This document shows positions 15,613-24,582 of a DNA stretch of 38,730 nt, piece after piece. The translations under genes were made by a program, and so were the position numbers. The notes below the pieces were generated by a model. It saw nothing but the letters and a program-made list of their open reading frames with translations. It was not told where the DNA came from and did no database searches. The stretch spans positions 1-38,730 of the forward strand of contig NZ_JADWYU010000187.1 in the NCBI RefSeq assembly GCF_016786325.1, in the 5' to 3' direction. Numbering within the stretch: position 1 is the first letter of the stretch; each line of letters opens with the position of its first letter. Source of the DNA: Frankia nepalensis (GTDB taxonomy: Bacteria; Actinomycetota; Actinomycetes; Frankiales; Frankiaceae).

Positions 15613-16137
15613 ATGAGCGTTCCCCTGACTCTGCTCGGCCTGCTGGAGCGGGAGCCGAGCCACGGCTATGACCTCAAGCGGGACTACGACGCCTTCTTCA
15701 GCCGCGGCAAGCCGCTGCCCTACGGCCAGGTCTACGGCACCCTCGGCCGGCTGGCGCGGGACGGAAAGATCATCGCCGGGGAGAGCGAGCCCGGCGACGG
15801 ACCGGAGCGCAAGCGCTACGTCATCACCGAGGCGGGCGTGACGGAGTTCGAGTCCTGGCTCGACGAGCCGGTGGCGCCCGAGCCCAACCTGCAGACGGTG
15901 CTGTTCACCAAGATCGTGCTGGCGCTGATGCTCGGCCGGGACGCCCAGCGCTACCTCGACGCCCAGCGCGCCGCCCACCTGCGGCGCATGCGCGAGCTGA
16001 CCGACCTGCGCCGCGCCGGCCCGCTCGTCGACACCCTGCTCGCCGACCACGGCCTGTTCCACCTGGAGGCCGACCTGCGCTGGATCGACCAGACGACCGC
16101 CCGCCTGGACGCCCTCGCCGAGGCGGTGCGCCGATGA
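15613..16137 (+). CDS. PadR-family transcriptional regulator
   Basis: A 174-residue PadR-type repressor. The N-terminal winged helix carries LTLLGLLEREPSHGYDL and PYGQVYGTLGRLARDGKI, both hallmarks of the family, followed by RKRYVITEAG for the wing. The C-terminal part is the helical dimerisation segment (Vir_act_alpha_C-like). The ATG at 15613 lies just after an AT-rich dyad. Its TGA overlaps the ATG of the ABC ATPase by four bases (ATGA), so regulator and transporter form one operon, a common design for PadR-controlled ABC exporters. Confidence 0.93.
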   Translation: MSVPLTLLGLLEREPSHGYDLKRDYDAFFSRGKPLPYGQVYGTLGRLARDGKIIAGESEPGDGPERKRYVITEAGVTEFESWLDEPVAPEPNLQTVLFTKIVLALMLGRDAQRYLDAQRAAHLRRMRELTDLRRAGPLVDTLLADHGLFHLEADLRWIDQTTARLDALAEAVRR

Positions 16138-16823
16138 CGACGGCCCTGATCGAGGCCCGCGACCTCAAGCTCGCCTTCGGCGAGACCCCCGCCCTGCGCG
16201 GCGCCAGCCTGTCCGCCGGGGCCGGCGAGGTGCTCGCCATCACGGGCCCGAGCGGCTCAGGCAAGTCCACCCTGCTGCACTGCCTCGCCGGCATCCTCAC
16301 GCCCGACTCCGGCGAGGTGCGCTTCGACGGCCGCCGCGTCGACCTGCTGAACGAGGAGCGGCGCAGCGTGCTGCGCCGCGACACGTTCGGCTTCGTCTTC
16401 CAGTTCGGCCAGCTCGTCCCCGAGCTGACCGCCGAGGAGAACGTCGCCCTGCCGCTGCTGCTCGGCGGCACCCGCCGGACGGCCGCGCTCGCCGAGGCCC
16501 GGCCCTGGTTCGCCCGGCTCGGCCTGGACGGGCTGGAGCGGCGCCGCTCCGGGGAGCTGTCGGGCGGTCAGGCCCAGCGCGTCGCGCTCGCCCGCGGCCT
16601 GGTGACCCGTCCCAGGGTGCTGTTCGCCGACGAGCCCACGGGCGCGCTGGACTCGCTCGCCGGCGAGCAGGTGATGGAGCTGATGGTGGACGCGGCCCGC
16701 GAGCAGGGCACGACCGTCATCCTGGTCACCCACGAGCCGCGGGTCGCGGCCTACGCCGACGGCCAGACCATCGTCCGCGACGGCAGGACGAGCACACTCG
16801 TGCCCGCCAGGACCGCCCCGTGA
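16134..16823 (+). CDS. ABC transporter ATPase, LolD/MacB type
   Basis: A 229-residue ABC ATP-binding subunit. Walker A GPSGSGKST (38-46), Q-loop Gln90, signature LSGGQ (142-146), Walker B VLFADEP (162-168) and the switch His200 are all intact. The family is that of MacB/LolD/FtsE ATPases that pair with FtsX-like permeases and drive mechanotransmission and not classic import. It overlaps padR upstream and the permease downstream by four bases each, so the three proteins are translationally coupled. Confidence 0.95.
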   Translation: MTTALIEARDLKLAFGETPALRGASLSAGAGEVLAITGPSGSGKSTLLHCLAGILTPDSGEVRFDGRRVDLLNEERRSVLRRDTFGFVFQFGQLVPELTAEENVALPLLLGGTRRTAALAEARPWFARLGLDGLERRRSGELSGGQAQRVALARGLVTRPRVLFADEPTGALDSLAGEQVMELMVDAAREQGTTVILVTHEPRVAAYADGQTIVRDGRTSTLVPARTAP

Positions 16824-19051
16824 TCCCGTTCGCGCTCCGGCTCGCCGCCAGCGGCGGCCGGGAGGCGCTCGCCCGGCTCGCCATGATCGCCGCCGCCGTC
16901 GCCCTCGGGGTCGGCCTGCTGCTGTCCACGCTCGCCAGCCTGGGCGCCGTCGACCGGTCGAACGAGCGGCAGCTGTGGCTCAACACCGGCGCCGCCAGCA
17001 GGACCGAGACGGCGGCGGTGGACCCGCTCTGGTGGTGGGCCCACAGCGACTACCACGCCGGCCGGCAGATCCTCCAGGTGGACGTCGCCGCGACCGGTCC
17101 GACCGCCCCCGTCCCGCCTGGTCTCGACCGGCTTCCGGCCCCCGGCGAGTACGTCGTCTCGCCAGCCCTCGCCGAACTGCTGCGCGCGACCCCGGCCACC
17201 CAGCTGGCCGACCGCCTCCCCGGCCGGCTCGCCGGCACGATCGGCGACGACGCGCTCGCGTCGCCCGACGCGCTGATCGCCGTGATCGGCCGGACGCCGG
17301 CCGAGATCAGCGACGCGCCAGGGGCGCGGGCCGTCACCACCGTCGCCGACGCGCTGCCGCCCGTCTGCGGCAGCGACTGCCCGGGCAGCGGCGTGCGCGG
17401 GGATGCCATGACGCTGCTGCTCGCGGTGGCGGCCGGCGCGATGATCTTCCCGGTCGCGATCTTCATCGGCACCGCGACCCAGCTGTCCGCCGCCACGCGG
17501 GAACAGCGGTACGCCGCGATGCGACTGGTCGGCGCCACTCCCCGGCAGGTCTCGGTGATCTCGGCGGTCGAGTCCAGCCTGGCGGCGGTCGCCGGCACGG
17601 CCCTCGGCTTCGCGCTCTTCTTCGCGCTGCGCCCACTGGTGGCGACGGTCCCGTTCACCGGCGACCGCTTCTTCGCCGCCGACCTGACCTTCACCGCCAC
17701 TCAGGCGGTGATGGTGGCCCTGGGCGTTCCGGTCGCGGCGGCCGTCGCGGCCCGGCTCGCCCTGCGCCGGCTGATCATCTCCCCGCTGGGCGTGGCCCGC
17801 CGGGTGACCCCGCGCCCGCCATCGGCCTGGCGGCTGGCCCCGCTGCTGGCCGGCCTCGGCGAGCTCGCCCTCTTCCTCGGCCACCGCCCGGCGACCAGCG
17901 GCGGCCAGCTGGCGGCCTACCTCCCGGGATTCCTGCTGGTGATGGCGGGCCTGGTGATCGCGGGTCCGTGGCTCACCATGGCCGCCGCTCGCGCGGTCGC
18001 CCGCCGCACCAACCGCCCTGCCACCCTGATCGCGGTGCGCCGGCTCGCGGACGACCCCAAGGCCGGGTTCCGCTCGGTCAGCGGCCTGGTGCTGGCTCTC
18101 TTCGTCGTGACGGCGACGGTCAGCATCATCGGCGCCATCAACGCGAACCGTGGGACGCTTGGCGGCGACGAGCAGACCCGGACCGCGGTGGCGGTCGGCG
18201 GGTTCCCCGAGGAGCCGCCGCTGGCCGACGCGGTACCGGATCAGCTCCTCGCGGACCTGCGCGCCGTCGAGGGCTTCCGCGGCCTCACGGTGGTCCACGC
18301 CGACACCGACGAGAGCGCCAGGGATCCGGCGGATCCCGTGGATTTCCCGCCGCCTGGCCTCGTGCTCTGCTCCGATCTGGCGCGGGTTCCGGTGGCGGGT
18401 CACTGCTCGGCCGGGGCGAGCGTCGCGGCCGTCTGGGCGCACCACTTCCTCAGCCTCCGGTCGAACGAGGACGTGGAGTGGCCCGCCGCCGCGATCAGCC
18501 CGGAGGAGGTCGGCGGCCTGCCCGTGCAACTGCTCTACGTGACCACCGACGGGTCGACGGCGGCGATGGAGCAGACCCGCACGCTGCTCACCACCGCCTA
18601 CCCGCGCTTCCAGGCCCGGACGGTCGACGACTGGGCCTCCGACCAGCAGCGGACGCTGGCCGGCTGGCGGCAGCTGGCCAACGTGGTGCTGCTGGCCACC
18701 CTGCCGATCGCCGGCTGCGGCCTCGCGGTGAGCGTGGTCGCCGGGCTGTCCGACCGCCGCCGGCCGTTCGCGATGCTGCGGCTGGCCGGCGCCCCGCTGC
18801 CGATGCTGCGGCGCGTGATCGGGCTGGAGAGCGTCCTGCCGCTGCTCGCGGTGGCCGTGATCTCGATCGGGGCGGCCTTCGCCGCGTCGGCCATGTTCCT
18901 GCGATCGCAGCTGCGCTACGACCTGGTGTCGCCGGGCGCGACCTACTACGCGCTCGTCGGCCTCGGTCTGGCCGCCTCCCTCGGGATCATCGCGTCGACC
19001 CTGCCCCTGCTCCGCCGGATCACCGGCCCCGACGCCGCCCGCAACGGCTGA
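16820..19051 (+). CDS. FtsX-like ABC transporter permease
   Basis: A 743-residue permease. It has an N-terminal membrane helix (about 15-35), an outside domain, then membrane segments with the FtsX/MacB pattern: AMIFPVAIFIGTATQLSAAT followed by REQRYAAMRLVGATPRQV, and again near the C-terminus VSVVAGLSDRRRPFAMLRLAG. It therefore has two FtsX-like units, totalling about eight to ten helices, with a second outside domain at about 440-620. The start is GTG 16820 overlapping the ATPase stop. The likely role is export of or resistance to a membrane-active compound under PadR control. Substrate not evident. Confidence 0.92.
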   Translation: MIPFALRLAASGGREALARLAMIAAAVALGVGLLLSTLASLGAVDRSNERQLWLNTGAASRTETAAVDPLWWWAHSDYHAGRQILQVDVAATGPTAPVPPGLDRLPAPGEYVVSPALAELLRATPATQLADRLPGRLAGTIGDDALASPDALIAVIGRTPAEISDAPGARAVTTVADALPPVCGSDCPGSGVRGDAMTLLLAVAAGAMIFPVAIFIGTATQLSAATREQRYAAMRLVGATPRQVSVISAVESSLAAVAGTALGFALFFALRPLVATVPFTGDRFFAADLTFTATQAVMVALGVPVAAAVAARLALRRLIISPLGVARRVTPRPPSAWRLAPLLAGLGELALFLGHRPATSGGQLAAYLPGFLLVMAGLVIAGPWLTMAAARAVARRTNRPATLIAVRRLADDPKAGFRSVSGLVLALFVVTATVSIIGAINANRGTLGGDEQTRTAVAVGGFPEEPPLADAVPDQLLADLRAVEGFRGLTVVHADTDESARDPADPVDFPPPGLVLCSDLARVPVAGHCSAGASVAAVWAHHFLSLRSNEDVEWPAAAISPEEVGGLPVQLLYVTTDGSTAAMEQTRTLLTTAYPRFQARTVDDWASDQQRTLAGWRQLANVVLLATLPIAGCGLAVSVVAGLSDRRRPFAMLRLAGAPLPMLRRVIGLESVLPLLAVAVISIGAAFAASAMFLRSQLRYDLVSPGATYYALVGLGLAASLGIIASTLPLLRRITGPDAARNG

Positions 19052-19069
19052 GGCCGTCGAACGCCGCCA

Positions 19070-19106
19070 GCCCCCGGCGGCCGAGAACCCCGGCGGGGCC
19101 GGGGGC
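19070..19106. terminator. possible bidirectional terminator hairpin
   Basis: Arms GCCCCCGGC (19070-19078) and GCCGGGGGC (19098-19106) are perfect complements, with a smaller CCCCG/CGGGG stem in the loop. The hairpin lies between the convergent permease (ends 19051) and kinase-like gene (ends 19135). No U-tract follows, as is usual in high-GC actinomycetes. A run of GGGGC repeats (19113-19132) is adjacent. Confidence 0.4.
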
Positions 19107-19134
19107 GGAGGCGGGCGGGGCGGGGCGGGGCGGG

Positions 19135-20118
19135 TCAGCGGATCGCGTGGCTCGGGGGATCGACCGGTGGGCCGATGGGCGCCGTCCTCTCCGGGTCGAA
19201 CGACGCCCGCTCGGCGGCGCCGGCCTCGGCGGACTCGCCGGCCTCGGCCCAGGGACCGTCAGACTCGGCGTAGGCGCCTTCGGGCTCGGCATAGGTGCTT
19301 TCGACGAGCCGGCGCCCCAGGTCGTCGAGCGCTTCCGGCCCACCGGCGAGCCGGACGAGCCGGCGGCGCAGGTCGTCGACGCTCGGCCGCGCGGCCGGAT
19401 CAGCGTTGATCATCGCCGCGAGCGCGCTGACCAGCTCCTCCGGGACGCCGGACAGGTTCGGCGGCTTGTACGGGTCGACGATCGCCGCGAGCAGCGAGGA
19501 CGCGGCCCGGTCCGGGTAGAGGATGTGCGCGCTCGCCGCGTACACCAGGGTCGCGCCCAGGGCATAGACGTCCGCCGCCGACGTGACGTCCCGGCCGGCC
19601 ACCTGCTCCGGTGCCAGGTAGGCCGGCCCAGACGGCTCCCACAGCACGGCGAGCCCCGCGTCGACGACCTTCGGCCCGTCCGGGCCGAGGATGACGTTGC
19701 GCGGCTTCAGGTCGCGGTGCAGCGTCCCGGCTCCGTGGATCTCGTCGAGCGCGTCCGCCAGCATGACTCCCAGCGCGGCGGTCAGCTTCGCGTCCAGCGG
19801 GCCGTCGCGCAGCACGTGCTCACCCAGCGAGCGGCCAGGGACGTACTCGACCGCCAGCCAGGGCGGGTCGTCGTGCAGATCGGCGTTGTCGAGCCGGACA
19901 GCGCGCGGGCCGACGACGCGGAACAGCGTCTGGACCTCGTCGGCCAGCCGCCACCGGGCGTCGTCCACCAGCAGGGCCCGCTTGATCACCCTGAGCGCGA
20001 CGCGCTCCCCGCCCGCCGACCGGGCAAGATAGACCTGACCGGTCCCGCCCCCACCCAGCCGGGCGACGAGCAGGTACGGGCCCACCGACTCCGGGTCGGA
20101 CGGCAGCAGCGGCTCCAC
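19135..20118 (-). CDS. Ser/Thr protein kinase-like protein with altered active site
   Basis: A 327-residue cytosolic Hanks-type kinase fold without a membrane segment. The glycine loop GGGGTGQVYLA (about 22-32), catalytic loop HRDLKPRN (134-141) and APE (169-171) are intact. However, the beta-3 motif that is usually VALKVLR reads VALRVIK, so the ATP-anchoring Lys is Arg43 and a Lys appears three residues on (Lys46). DFG is DAG (153-155), and the activation loop is only about 13 residues. The C-terminal ~60 residues are acidic and disordered. I chose GTG 20118 because GGAGGG lies seven bases upstream. Activity is uncertain; it may be a low-activity or pseudokinase scaffold. It is monocistronic and converges with the ABC operon. 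Confidence 0.85.
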   Translation of the reverse strand: MEPLLPSDPESVGPYLLVARLGGGGTGQVYLARSAGGERVALRVIKRALLVDDARWRLADEVQTLFRVVGPRAVRLDNADLHDDPPWLAVEYVPGRSLGEHVLRDGPLDAKLTAALGVMLADALDEIHGAGTLHRDLKPRNVILGPDGPKVVDAGLAVLWEPSGPAYLAPEQVAGRDVTSAADVYALGATLVYAASAHILYPDRAASSLLAAIVDPYKPPNLSGVPEELVSALAAMINADPAARPSVDDLRRRLVRLAGGPEALDDLGRRLVESTYAEPEGAYAESDGPWAEAGESAEAGAAERASFDPERTAPIGPPVDPPSHAIR

Positions 20119-20684
20119 CAGAATGTCCCTCCGCCGCCGTGGTCCCACAGGACCGCCATGCCAACGAACTCTTCCCTACCATCCCACGAACATCGCTCCG
20201 CCGAGTCTCGTGCCATCGGCGCTCGCTCACCCAGCATCCGACCGACAACGACCGACAACGGCCGGCCACGGCATCGTCGCGCCGGGCCGCGAGCCCCGCT
20301 CCCGAACGGCGATCTGCGGACGCCTGACGGTCTCGTACCCGCCGGACGGCCCGCCAGCACGTGATCTCGCGGGCCGGCTCCGCTGGCACCCGACGGTTGC
20401 CCCGGGGTTCTGGCTGCCAACGGATCTGGCTTTCAGTGATGACGGTGATGGGAGCCCTTCCCGACGAGTAGACCTCGGAGGGCACCCCCTCCCACCAATC
20501 CCACCGACCGCGTCCCTATAGTCCGCCAGGTTTCCAATTCGCGATTTCAATGGCCACATTTTCCAGATCCATCCTCCTGTTGCAAAATTTCGACGGGATA
20601 CGTTTTTAAGAGTCGATATTGCGGCGCCGCGTCGCGCCATCGAAGGCGCTGGACAGATGTTCGAATTCGTGCTTTCATATTTCC
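20119..20684. other. 566-bp divergent spacer between kinase-like and HNH genes
   Basis: No supported gene. The composition changes sharply at about 20520: the last ~165 bp before the HNH gene are AT-rich, with TGCAAAATTT and CGTTTTTAAG, unlike the rest of the window. These probably contain the HNH promoter, but no box pair with correct spacing could be chosen. Confidence 0.45.
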
Positions 20685-22391
20685 ATGTCCGATTCGTCCG
20701 CGCCGAATACTCGGCCCGAGAATCCGTCGCGGATTCATCCGGCGCCGGCGGCCGATTTCTCGGCGATGGGCACGGAATCCGCGCGCTCGGAGTCGGGCGT
20801 GAATTCGGTTGGCGCTGATTCGGTTGGCCGCGGGTCGGAGCGCGAAGGGACGGACGGCGAAGGGACGGACGACAGGGAGACGGACCGTGAGAGGGCGGCT
20901 GGCACGGCTGGGCCGGCGGAGTGGGAGTTCTCGTTCCCACCGCGGTTCTGCCCTCAGACTCCGCGAGGGGCCGTCGGCGGGCCCGAGGGGCGGCACCATG
21001 TGCTGGCCGCGCTGGACGGGGCGCTGGAACTGGTCGAAGGACTGCTGGACGCCGCGCTGTGGGGCCTGTCGGAGGCGGAGACGCTGGAGGCACTGGGGCG
21101 GGCGGAGCGGCTGAGCCGGCAGGTCAAGGCGTTCTGGTCGCGGGCGGTGCTCGACGTGTCCACCCGGGATGTCACCCCGGCCCTGCACTTTCGGTTCTCC
21201 CGGCCCGAGCAGTTGATCGGCGAGCTGTTGTCGGCCCGGTCCCACGACGCGCGCCGTGACATCGAGATCGCCGGCAGCCTCGACCGCGCCTACATCCGGA
21301 CACGGGACGCGTTGTTCGCCGCGCGGATCTCCTATGACCAGGCCGCCATCATCGTCCAGGCACTGCTGTCGCTGCCCGACGACACCCCCGCCGACCAGCG
21401 CTGCTGGACCGAGGCGTTCCTCCTGGAGCAGGCCGTCATCCTCGTCCCGCGTGACCTCGCCCGGCTCGGCCGTGAGATCCGCGCCCGGATCAACGACGAA
21501 CTGCACCCACCGGGCGGGGACCCGCTCGACGACGGCGACCAGGCCCGCCGCCGCGAGCTGTGGCTCACCGACCAGGGCGACGGCACCACCCGGCTGCGTG
21601 GCACCCTCGATGCCGAGGGCGCCGCTACCTTGCGCGCGGCACTCGAGCCGCTGACCCGCCCGGCCACCCCGCGCACCGACAACGGCAGCCCCGACGGGCC
21701 ACTCACCAGAAGCGACGGCCGCGACGGGCCGGTCGACCGCCTCGGCGACGCCGACCACCGCACCGCCGCCCAGCGCCGCGCCGACGCCCTCGTCGAACTC
21801 GCCGACCGAGTCCTGGGCACTGGCACCCTGCCCACCACCCACGGCACCCGCCCTCATCTGACGGTCACCGCCACGCTCGACACCCTCACCGCGCAGAAAG
21901 GCGCCCTGCCGGCCCACACCGGCTACGGCCTGCCGCTGTCGAGGACCGTGCTGGAAAGAATCGCCTGCGACACCCGGCTCACCACCGTCCTCCTCTCCAA
22001 GGAGGGAATTCCGCTCGAACTAGGGCGCACCAAGAGAATCGTCCCGCCCGGGCTGCGCAAGGCCGTCGTCGCCCGCGACGGCGGCTGCGTCTTCCCACAG
22101 TGCGACCGCCCCGCGGAATGGTGCGAGGTCCATCATCTCGAACACTGGATAGACGGCGGAACGACCGATCTCGACAACACCGCCCTAGTCTGCAAGTTTC
22201 ACCATCGGCTCCTACACCAAGGCGAGTGGGAAGCCATTATGGGCCCAGACCGCCGACCAATGCTCATACCACCGGCCTACATCGACTACCAACGCCGGCC
22301 CCGCCGAAATCCGCTGCACCGCACCCTCCACGACCTGTTCACCGGAACCTGGGAACCACCACCCTCAGGAGGCGCCCGCCCGGCTGGGTGA
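20685..22391 (+). CDS. DUF222 / HNH endonuclease domain protein (13E12-type)
   Basis: A 568-residue protein with a DUF222 (13E12-repeat) region in the middle (about 75-420) and a C-terminal HNH nuclease domain (about 468-515): CVFPQCDRPAEWCEVHH, then HWIDGGTTDLDN and CKFHHRLLH, giving the paired Cys and His residues of a metal-supported beta-beta-alpha site. Such proteins occur in many copies in actinomycete genomes; their role is unknown, and links to mobile DNA are suspected. I chose ATG 20685 since residues before it in the longer frame look random; no ribosome site is visible. The first ~75 residues are Ser/Glu/Asp-rich. Gene and leader have several AT-rich patches (for example around 21955-22030 and 22130-22210), compatible with later acquisition. 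Confidence 0.9.
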   Translation: MSDSSAPNTRPENPSRIHPAPAADFSAMGTESARSESGVNSVGADSVGRGSEREGTDGEGTDDRETDRERAAGTAGPAEWEFSFPPRFCPQTPRGAVGGPEGRHHVLAALDGALELVEGLLDAALWGLSEAETLEALGRAERLSRQVKAFWSRAVLDVSTRDVTPALHFRFSRPEQLIGELLSARSHDARRDIEIAGSLDRAYIRTRDALFAARISYDQAAIIVQALLSLPDDTPADQRCWTEAFLLEQAVILVPRDLARLGREIRARINDELHPPGGDPLDDGDQARRRELWLTDQGDGTTRLRGTLDAEGAATLRAALEPLTRPATPRTDNGSPDGPLTRSDGRDGPVDRLGDADHRTAAQRRADALVELADRVLGTGTLPTTHGTRPHLTVTATLDTLTAQKGALPAHTGYGLPLSRTVLERIACDTRLTTVLLSKEGIPLELGRTKRIVPPGLRKAVVARDGGCVFPQCDRPAEWCEVHHLEHWIDGGTTDLDNTALVCKFHHRLLHQGEWEAIMGPDRRPMLIPPAYIDYQRRPRRNPLHRTLHDLFTGTWEPPPSGGARPAG

Positions 22392-22427
22392 TGTTGGCGC
22401 TGGCCGCCGACGGGCAGCGCGGCCGGG

Positions 22428-22901
22428 CTAGGCGGTCGGCGGAGGCCGGTCGGTGCCCAGGTCGAGGGCACGTTCGATCCGGAGCAGCCGGGCGTCGATC
22501 GTCCGGAGCAGCGCTTCGACGCCCGGGTCCTCAGCGGCTGGGAGACGGGCGGCGCCGTGTACCGATCCACGTTCGAGCTGAGCGCGCCGGACGAAGCTCG
22601 ACGTGACCCAGGCGGTCACGATGGCGACGAAGGCGATCGACTGGACCATGATCAGCGAGCCGATGACCCGGCCGGCTGTCGTTCTCGGTACGACGTCCCC
22701 GTAGCCAACCGTGGTGACGGTCTGCAGCGCCCACCACATGCCGACCCCGATGTTCGGGAAGCTCTCCGCGTCGACGATCCGGATGACGACACCGCCGACG
22801 ATCACGGCCAGCGTCGTCGCAGCGATGATCACTCGCATCGCCCGCCGTGCCGACAGCGGCTCGGTCGCGTAGTTCCGCAGGACCCGGATTAGAACCCTCA
22901 T
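22428..22901 (-). CDS. two-transmembrane potassium channel
   Basis: A 157-residue ion channel subunit of KcsA type. Helix 1 lies at about 22-43, the pore loop has the selectivity filter TVGYGD (64-69) in WWALQTVTTVGYGDVVP, and helix 2 runs at about 78-104. The C-terminal ~50 residues form a charged, probably helical tail (LLRTIDARLLRIERAL). The frame extends to 22943, but ATG 22901 has GGAAGGGGG a few bases upstream and is the better start. The first 30 codons and the upstream sequence are duplicated at 24493-24625. No regulatory NAD- or cyclic-nucleotide-binding domain is attached. Confidence 0.93.
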   Translation of the reverse strand: MRVLIRVLRNYATEPLSARRAMRVIIAATTLAVIVGGVVIRIVDAESFPNIGVGMWWALQTVTTVGYGDVVPRTTAGRVIGSLIMVQSIAFVAIVTAWVTSSFVRRAQLERGSVHGAARLPAAEDPGVEALLRTIDARLLRIERALDLGTDRPPPTA

Positions 22902-22944
22902 GCTCGCCCCCTTCCGCCGTCCGGACGTCCGAGCCATGCTCACA
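22812..22944. repeat. direct repeat, channel-end copy
   Basis: About 130 bp (first 30 codons of the channel gene plus its leader to CATGCTCACA) that match, with scattered substitutions, the segment 24493-24625 in the same orientation. Confidence 0.75.
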
Positions 22945-23202
22945 TGGCGCGCCGCCCGCGGGCGTGCCCGGCACGAACGCCCCCGCAGTAGCGGCGGCGT
23001 CAGGCCGGGGTGAAGGTTCCGTAGGACGGTTCACCTCACAGCCGGTGGTCAGCCAGGACTGAGACCCAGTGACCGCTGTTGGCCCTGGGCGTCGACCCGA
23101 CGACGTGCCCAGAGTCGCCCCCGGCGGGAAACCTCGTCCGTCCCTGGCAGACACGTCCAACCGCCGTGGCCTCAGGCCGCCGCCGCTTCGGGTGGCCCGT
23201 GC
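22902..23202. other. spacer between channel gene and hypothetical gene
   Basis: About 300 bp without a gene. The left 43 bp belong to the duplicated segment. GGTGAA and TTCACC around 23010-23036 form a six-bp inverted pair with a 15-base loop; it is too weak to name as a terminator. Confidence 0.4.
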
Positions 23203-24405
23203 TCACCGTTCGCTGGACAGGCTGATCTCTTCTTCGCCGTTCCATAGGGAGGCGGTCACACCCTGGCCGTGCTGAGCGAGGACCTCACGGATGGCCGCCA
23301 GTGCCGCGGGGAGGTCGTCACGTCCGACGACGACGGGCATGCGGACTTCGTCCTCCCCGCCGGCGTGCATCGGGCCGACGAAAAGCACACCGGAGTACAT
23401 GAACTTATTCAGGCCGGTCCTGATCCGTATCCGCGACTCTCGGGCGCCGACGAGGCGGAGTTCGAGCTCCCACATCCGCAGGTGGTGCATCGGGCTCTCG
23501 CCGAACCAGCGCGCGATGACCGACCCCTGCGGGGCGCCGCTGAGTACCTCGAGTACCCAGGCGGTCTCCACCGGTTCTGTCGGGGCCTCCAGCGCGCGCA
23601 GGACCACCGCGTTGCCGTGCCAGGCGTCGTCGTCGTACCCGGCGTCTCGAAGGGCGTCCGCCAGCGCGGAGGCGTCCTGGTCCCGGATCGCGGCGTCGAG
23701 CGCTGACCGGACCGCCGGTTCCGTCCGCGGGGCCGCCGCCGCTACCGCCGCCACCGTGGCCCTGGCCGCGTCGAAAAGCCCCGACAGCACGTCGAATGGG
23801 AAGTGCTTCGCCTCGGCCTTCCGGTAGGAGTACAGAGGAGGCCAATCCGGGTCGCGCTCGTCCTTGACGGCTAGGTGCCCGTCGGGCCGGGTGACCCAGG
23901 TGATCCCGGGTCGCCGGGGCCATTCGAGCCGAGACCGCGTCTCACGCCGCAGGCCGTGCCCCGGCCGAGGCCGCGCCAGGCGGAAGGCGGCATCGAGAAC
24001 CGGGCTGACGGCGTCCAAGGACTCCCTGCCGTCGCGGAGCAGGTAGGGCACCAGCAGCGCGGCCACCAGCCCGGGATGCCGAATCTCCGGGTCACGCAGC
24101 GCGGACGCCCGGCAGACCAGCTCCAATTCCTCCCACCGCAGCGTGTCCGGCATGGGACGCGACCCGTCGATGTACCCGATCGTGTGACCTTCGGCCGCCC
24201 CTGGCGCGTAGATCTCCAGATCCTGGCTCCAGGGTCCGATGGCCGTCCCGATTCGGTAATCATCACCGACGTCGACGGCGAAGCCCAGGTCCGGGGCGAA
24301 TGCCACGTCCAGGAGCTCGCTGTCCGGCTCGTTCAGGACCACGGACCAGAACTCGTCATCGCGCATCTGGGCGGTCAGCGACTCGGGAAGCGGCACAATC
24401 TGCAC
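23203..24405 (-). CDS. hypothetical protein bracketed by channel-gene repeats
   Basis: A 400-residue soluble protein I do not recognise. It has no signal peptide or membrane helix. The N-terminal half (about 1-150) alternates acidic strands (LLDVAFAPDLGFAVDVGDDY) and helices; a central basic stretch (about 150-190) follows; a helical Ala-rich region (about 205-265) precedes a C-terminal part with ELELRLVGARESRIRIRTGL and VLFVGPMHAGGEDEVRMPVVVGR. Codon use looks genuinely coding. The start is uncertain: GTG 24405 or GTG 24396, neither with a strong ribosome site. It lies between an intact channel gene and a truncated channel copy, all on one strand, so it may have arrived or been trapped during that duplication. 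Function unknown. Confidence 0.75.
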   Translation of the reverse strand: MQIVPLPESLTAQMRDDEFWSVVLNEPDSELLDVAFAPDLGFAVDVGDDYRIGTAIGPWSQDLEIYAPGAAEGHTIGYIDGSRPMPDTLRWEELELVCRASALRDPEIRHPGLVAALLVPYLLRDGRESLDAVSPVLDAAFRLARPRPGHGLRRETRSRLEWPRRPGITWVTRPDGHLAVKDERDPDWPPLYSYRKAEAKHFPFDVLSGLFDAARATVAAVAAAAPRTEPAVRSALDAAIRDQDASALADALRDAGYDDDAWHGNAVVLRALEAPTEPVETAWVLEVLSGAPQGSVIARWFGESPMHHLRMWELELRLVGARESRIRIRTGLNKFMYSGVLFVGPMHAGGEDEVRMPVVVGRDDLPAALAAIREVLAQHGQGVTASLWNGEEEISLSSER

Positions 24406-24462
24406 AATATCGACTTCGGAGTCCGGCCAACGGCCGAGCCCCAGCCCGCTGGCAGGTATAGG

Positions 24463-24582
24463 TCAGCGAGCCAAGTTGTGACACAGGCACCCCGTCGTCG
24501 CGGCGACGATGACCCGCATCGCGCGCCGCGCCGACAGCGGCTGGGTCGCGTAGCTGCGCAGGATTCGGACCAGAACCTTCAC
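24463..24582 (-). pseudogene. truncated 5' copy of the potassium channel gene
   Basis: From GTG 24582 the frame reads MKVLVRILRSYATQPLSARR and continues AMRVIVAATT, matching the first 30 residues of the intact channel (MRVLIRVLRNYATEPLSARR...). Homology stops abruptly at about 24493; nine unrelated residues and a TGA (24463-24465) follow. The pore and helix 2 are missing, so no channel can be made. The duplicated leader extends to 24625 and touches the stop codon of the acyl-CoA ligase gene. Confidence 0.8.

Noticed and set aside
16975-20364. 1129-codon plus-strand frame running through the permease and the kinase
   Set aside because: It crosses two real genes in another frame or strand and its translation is low-complexity.
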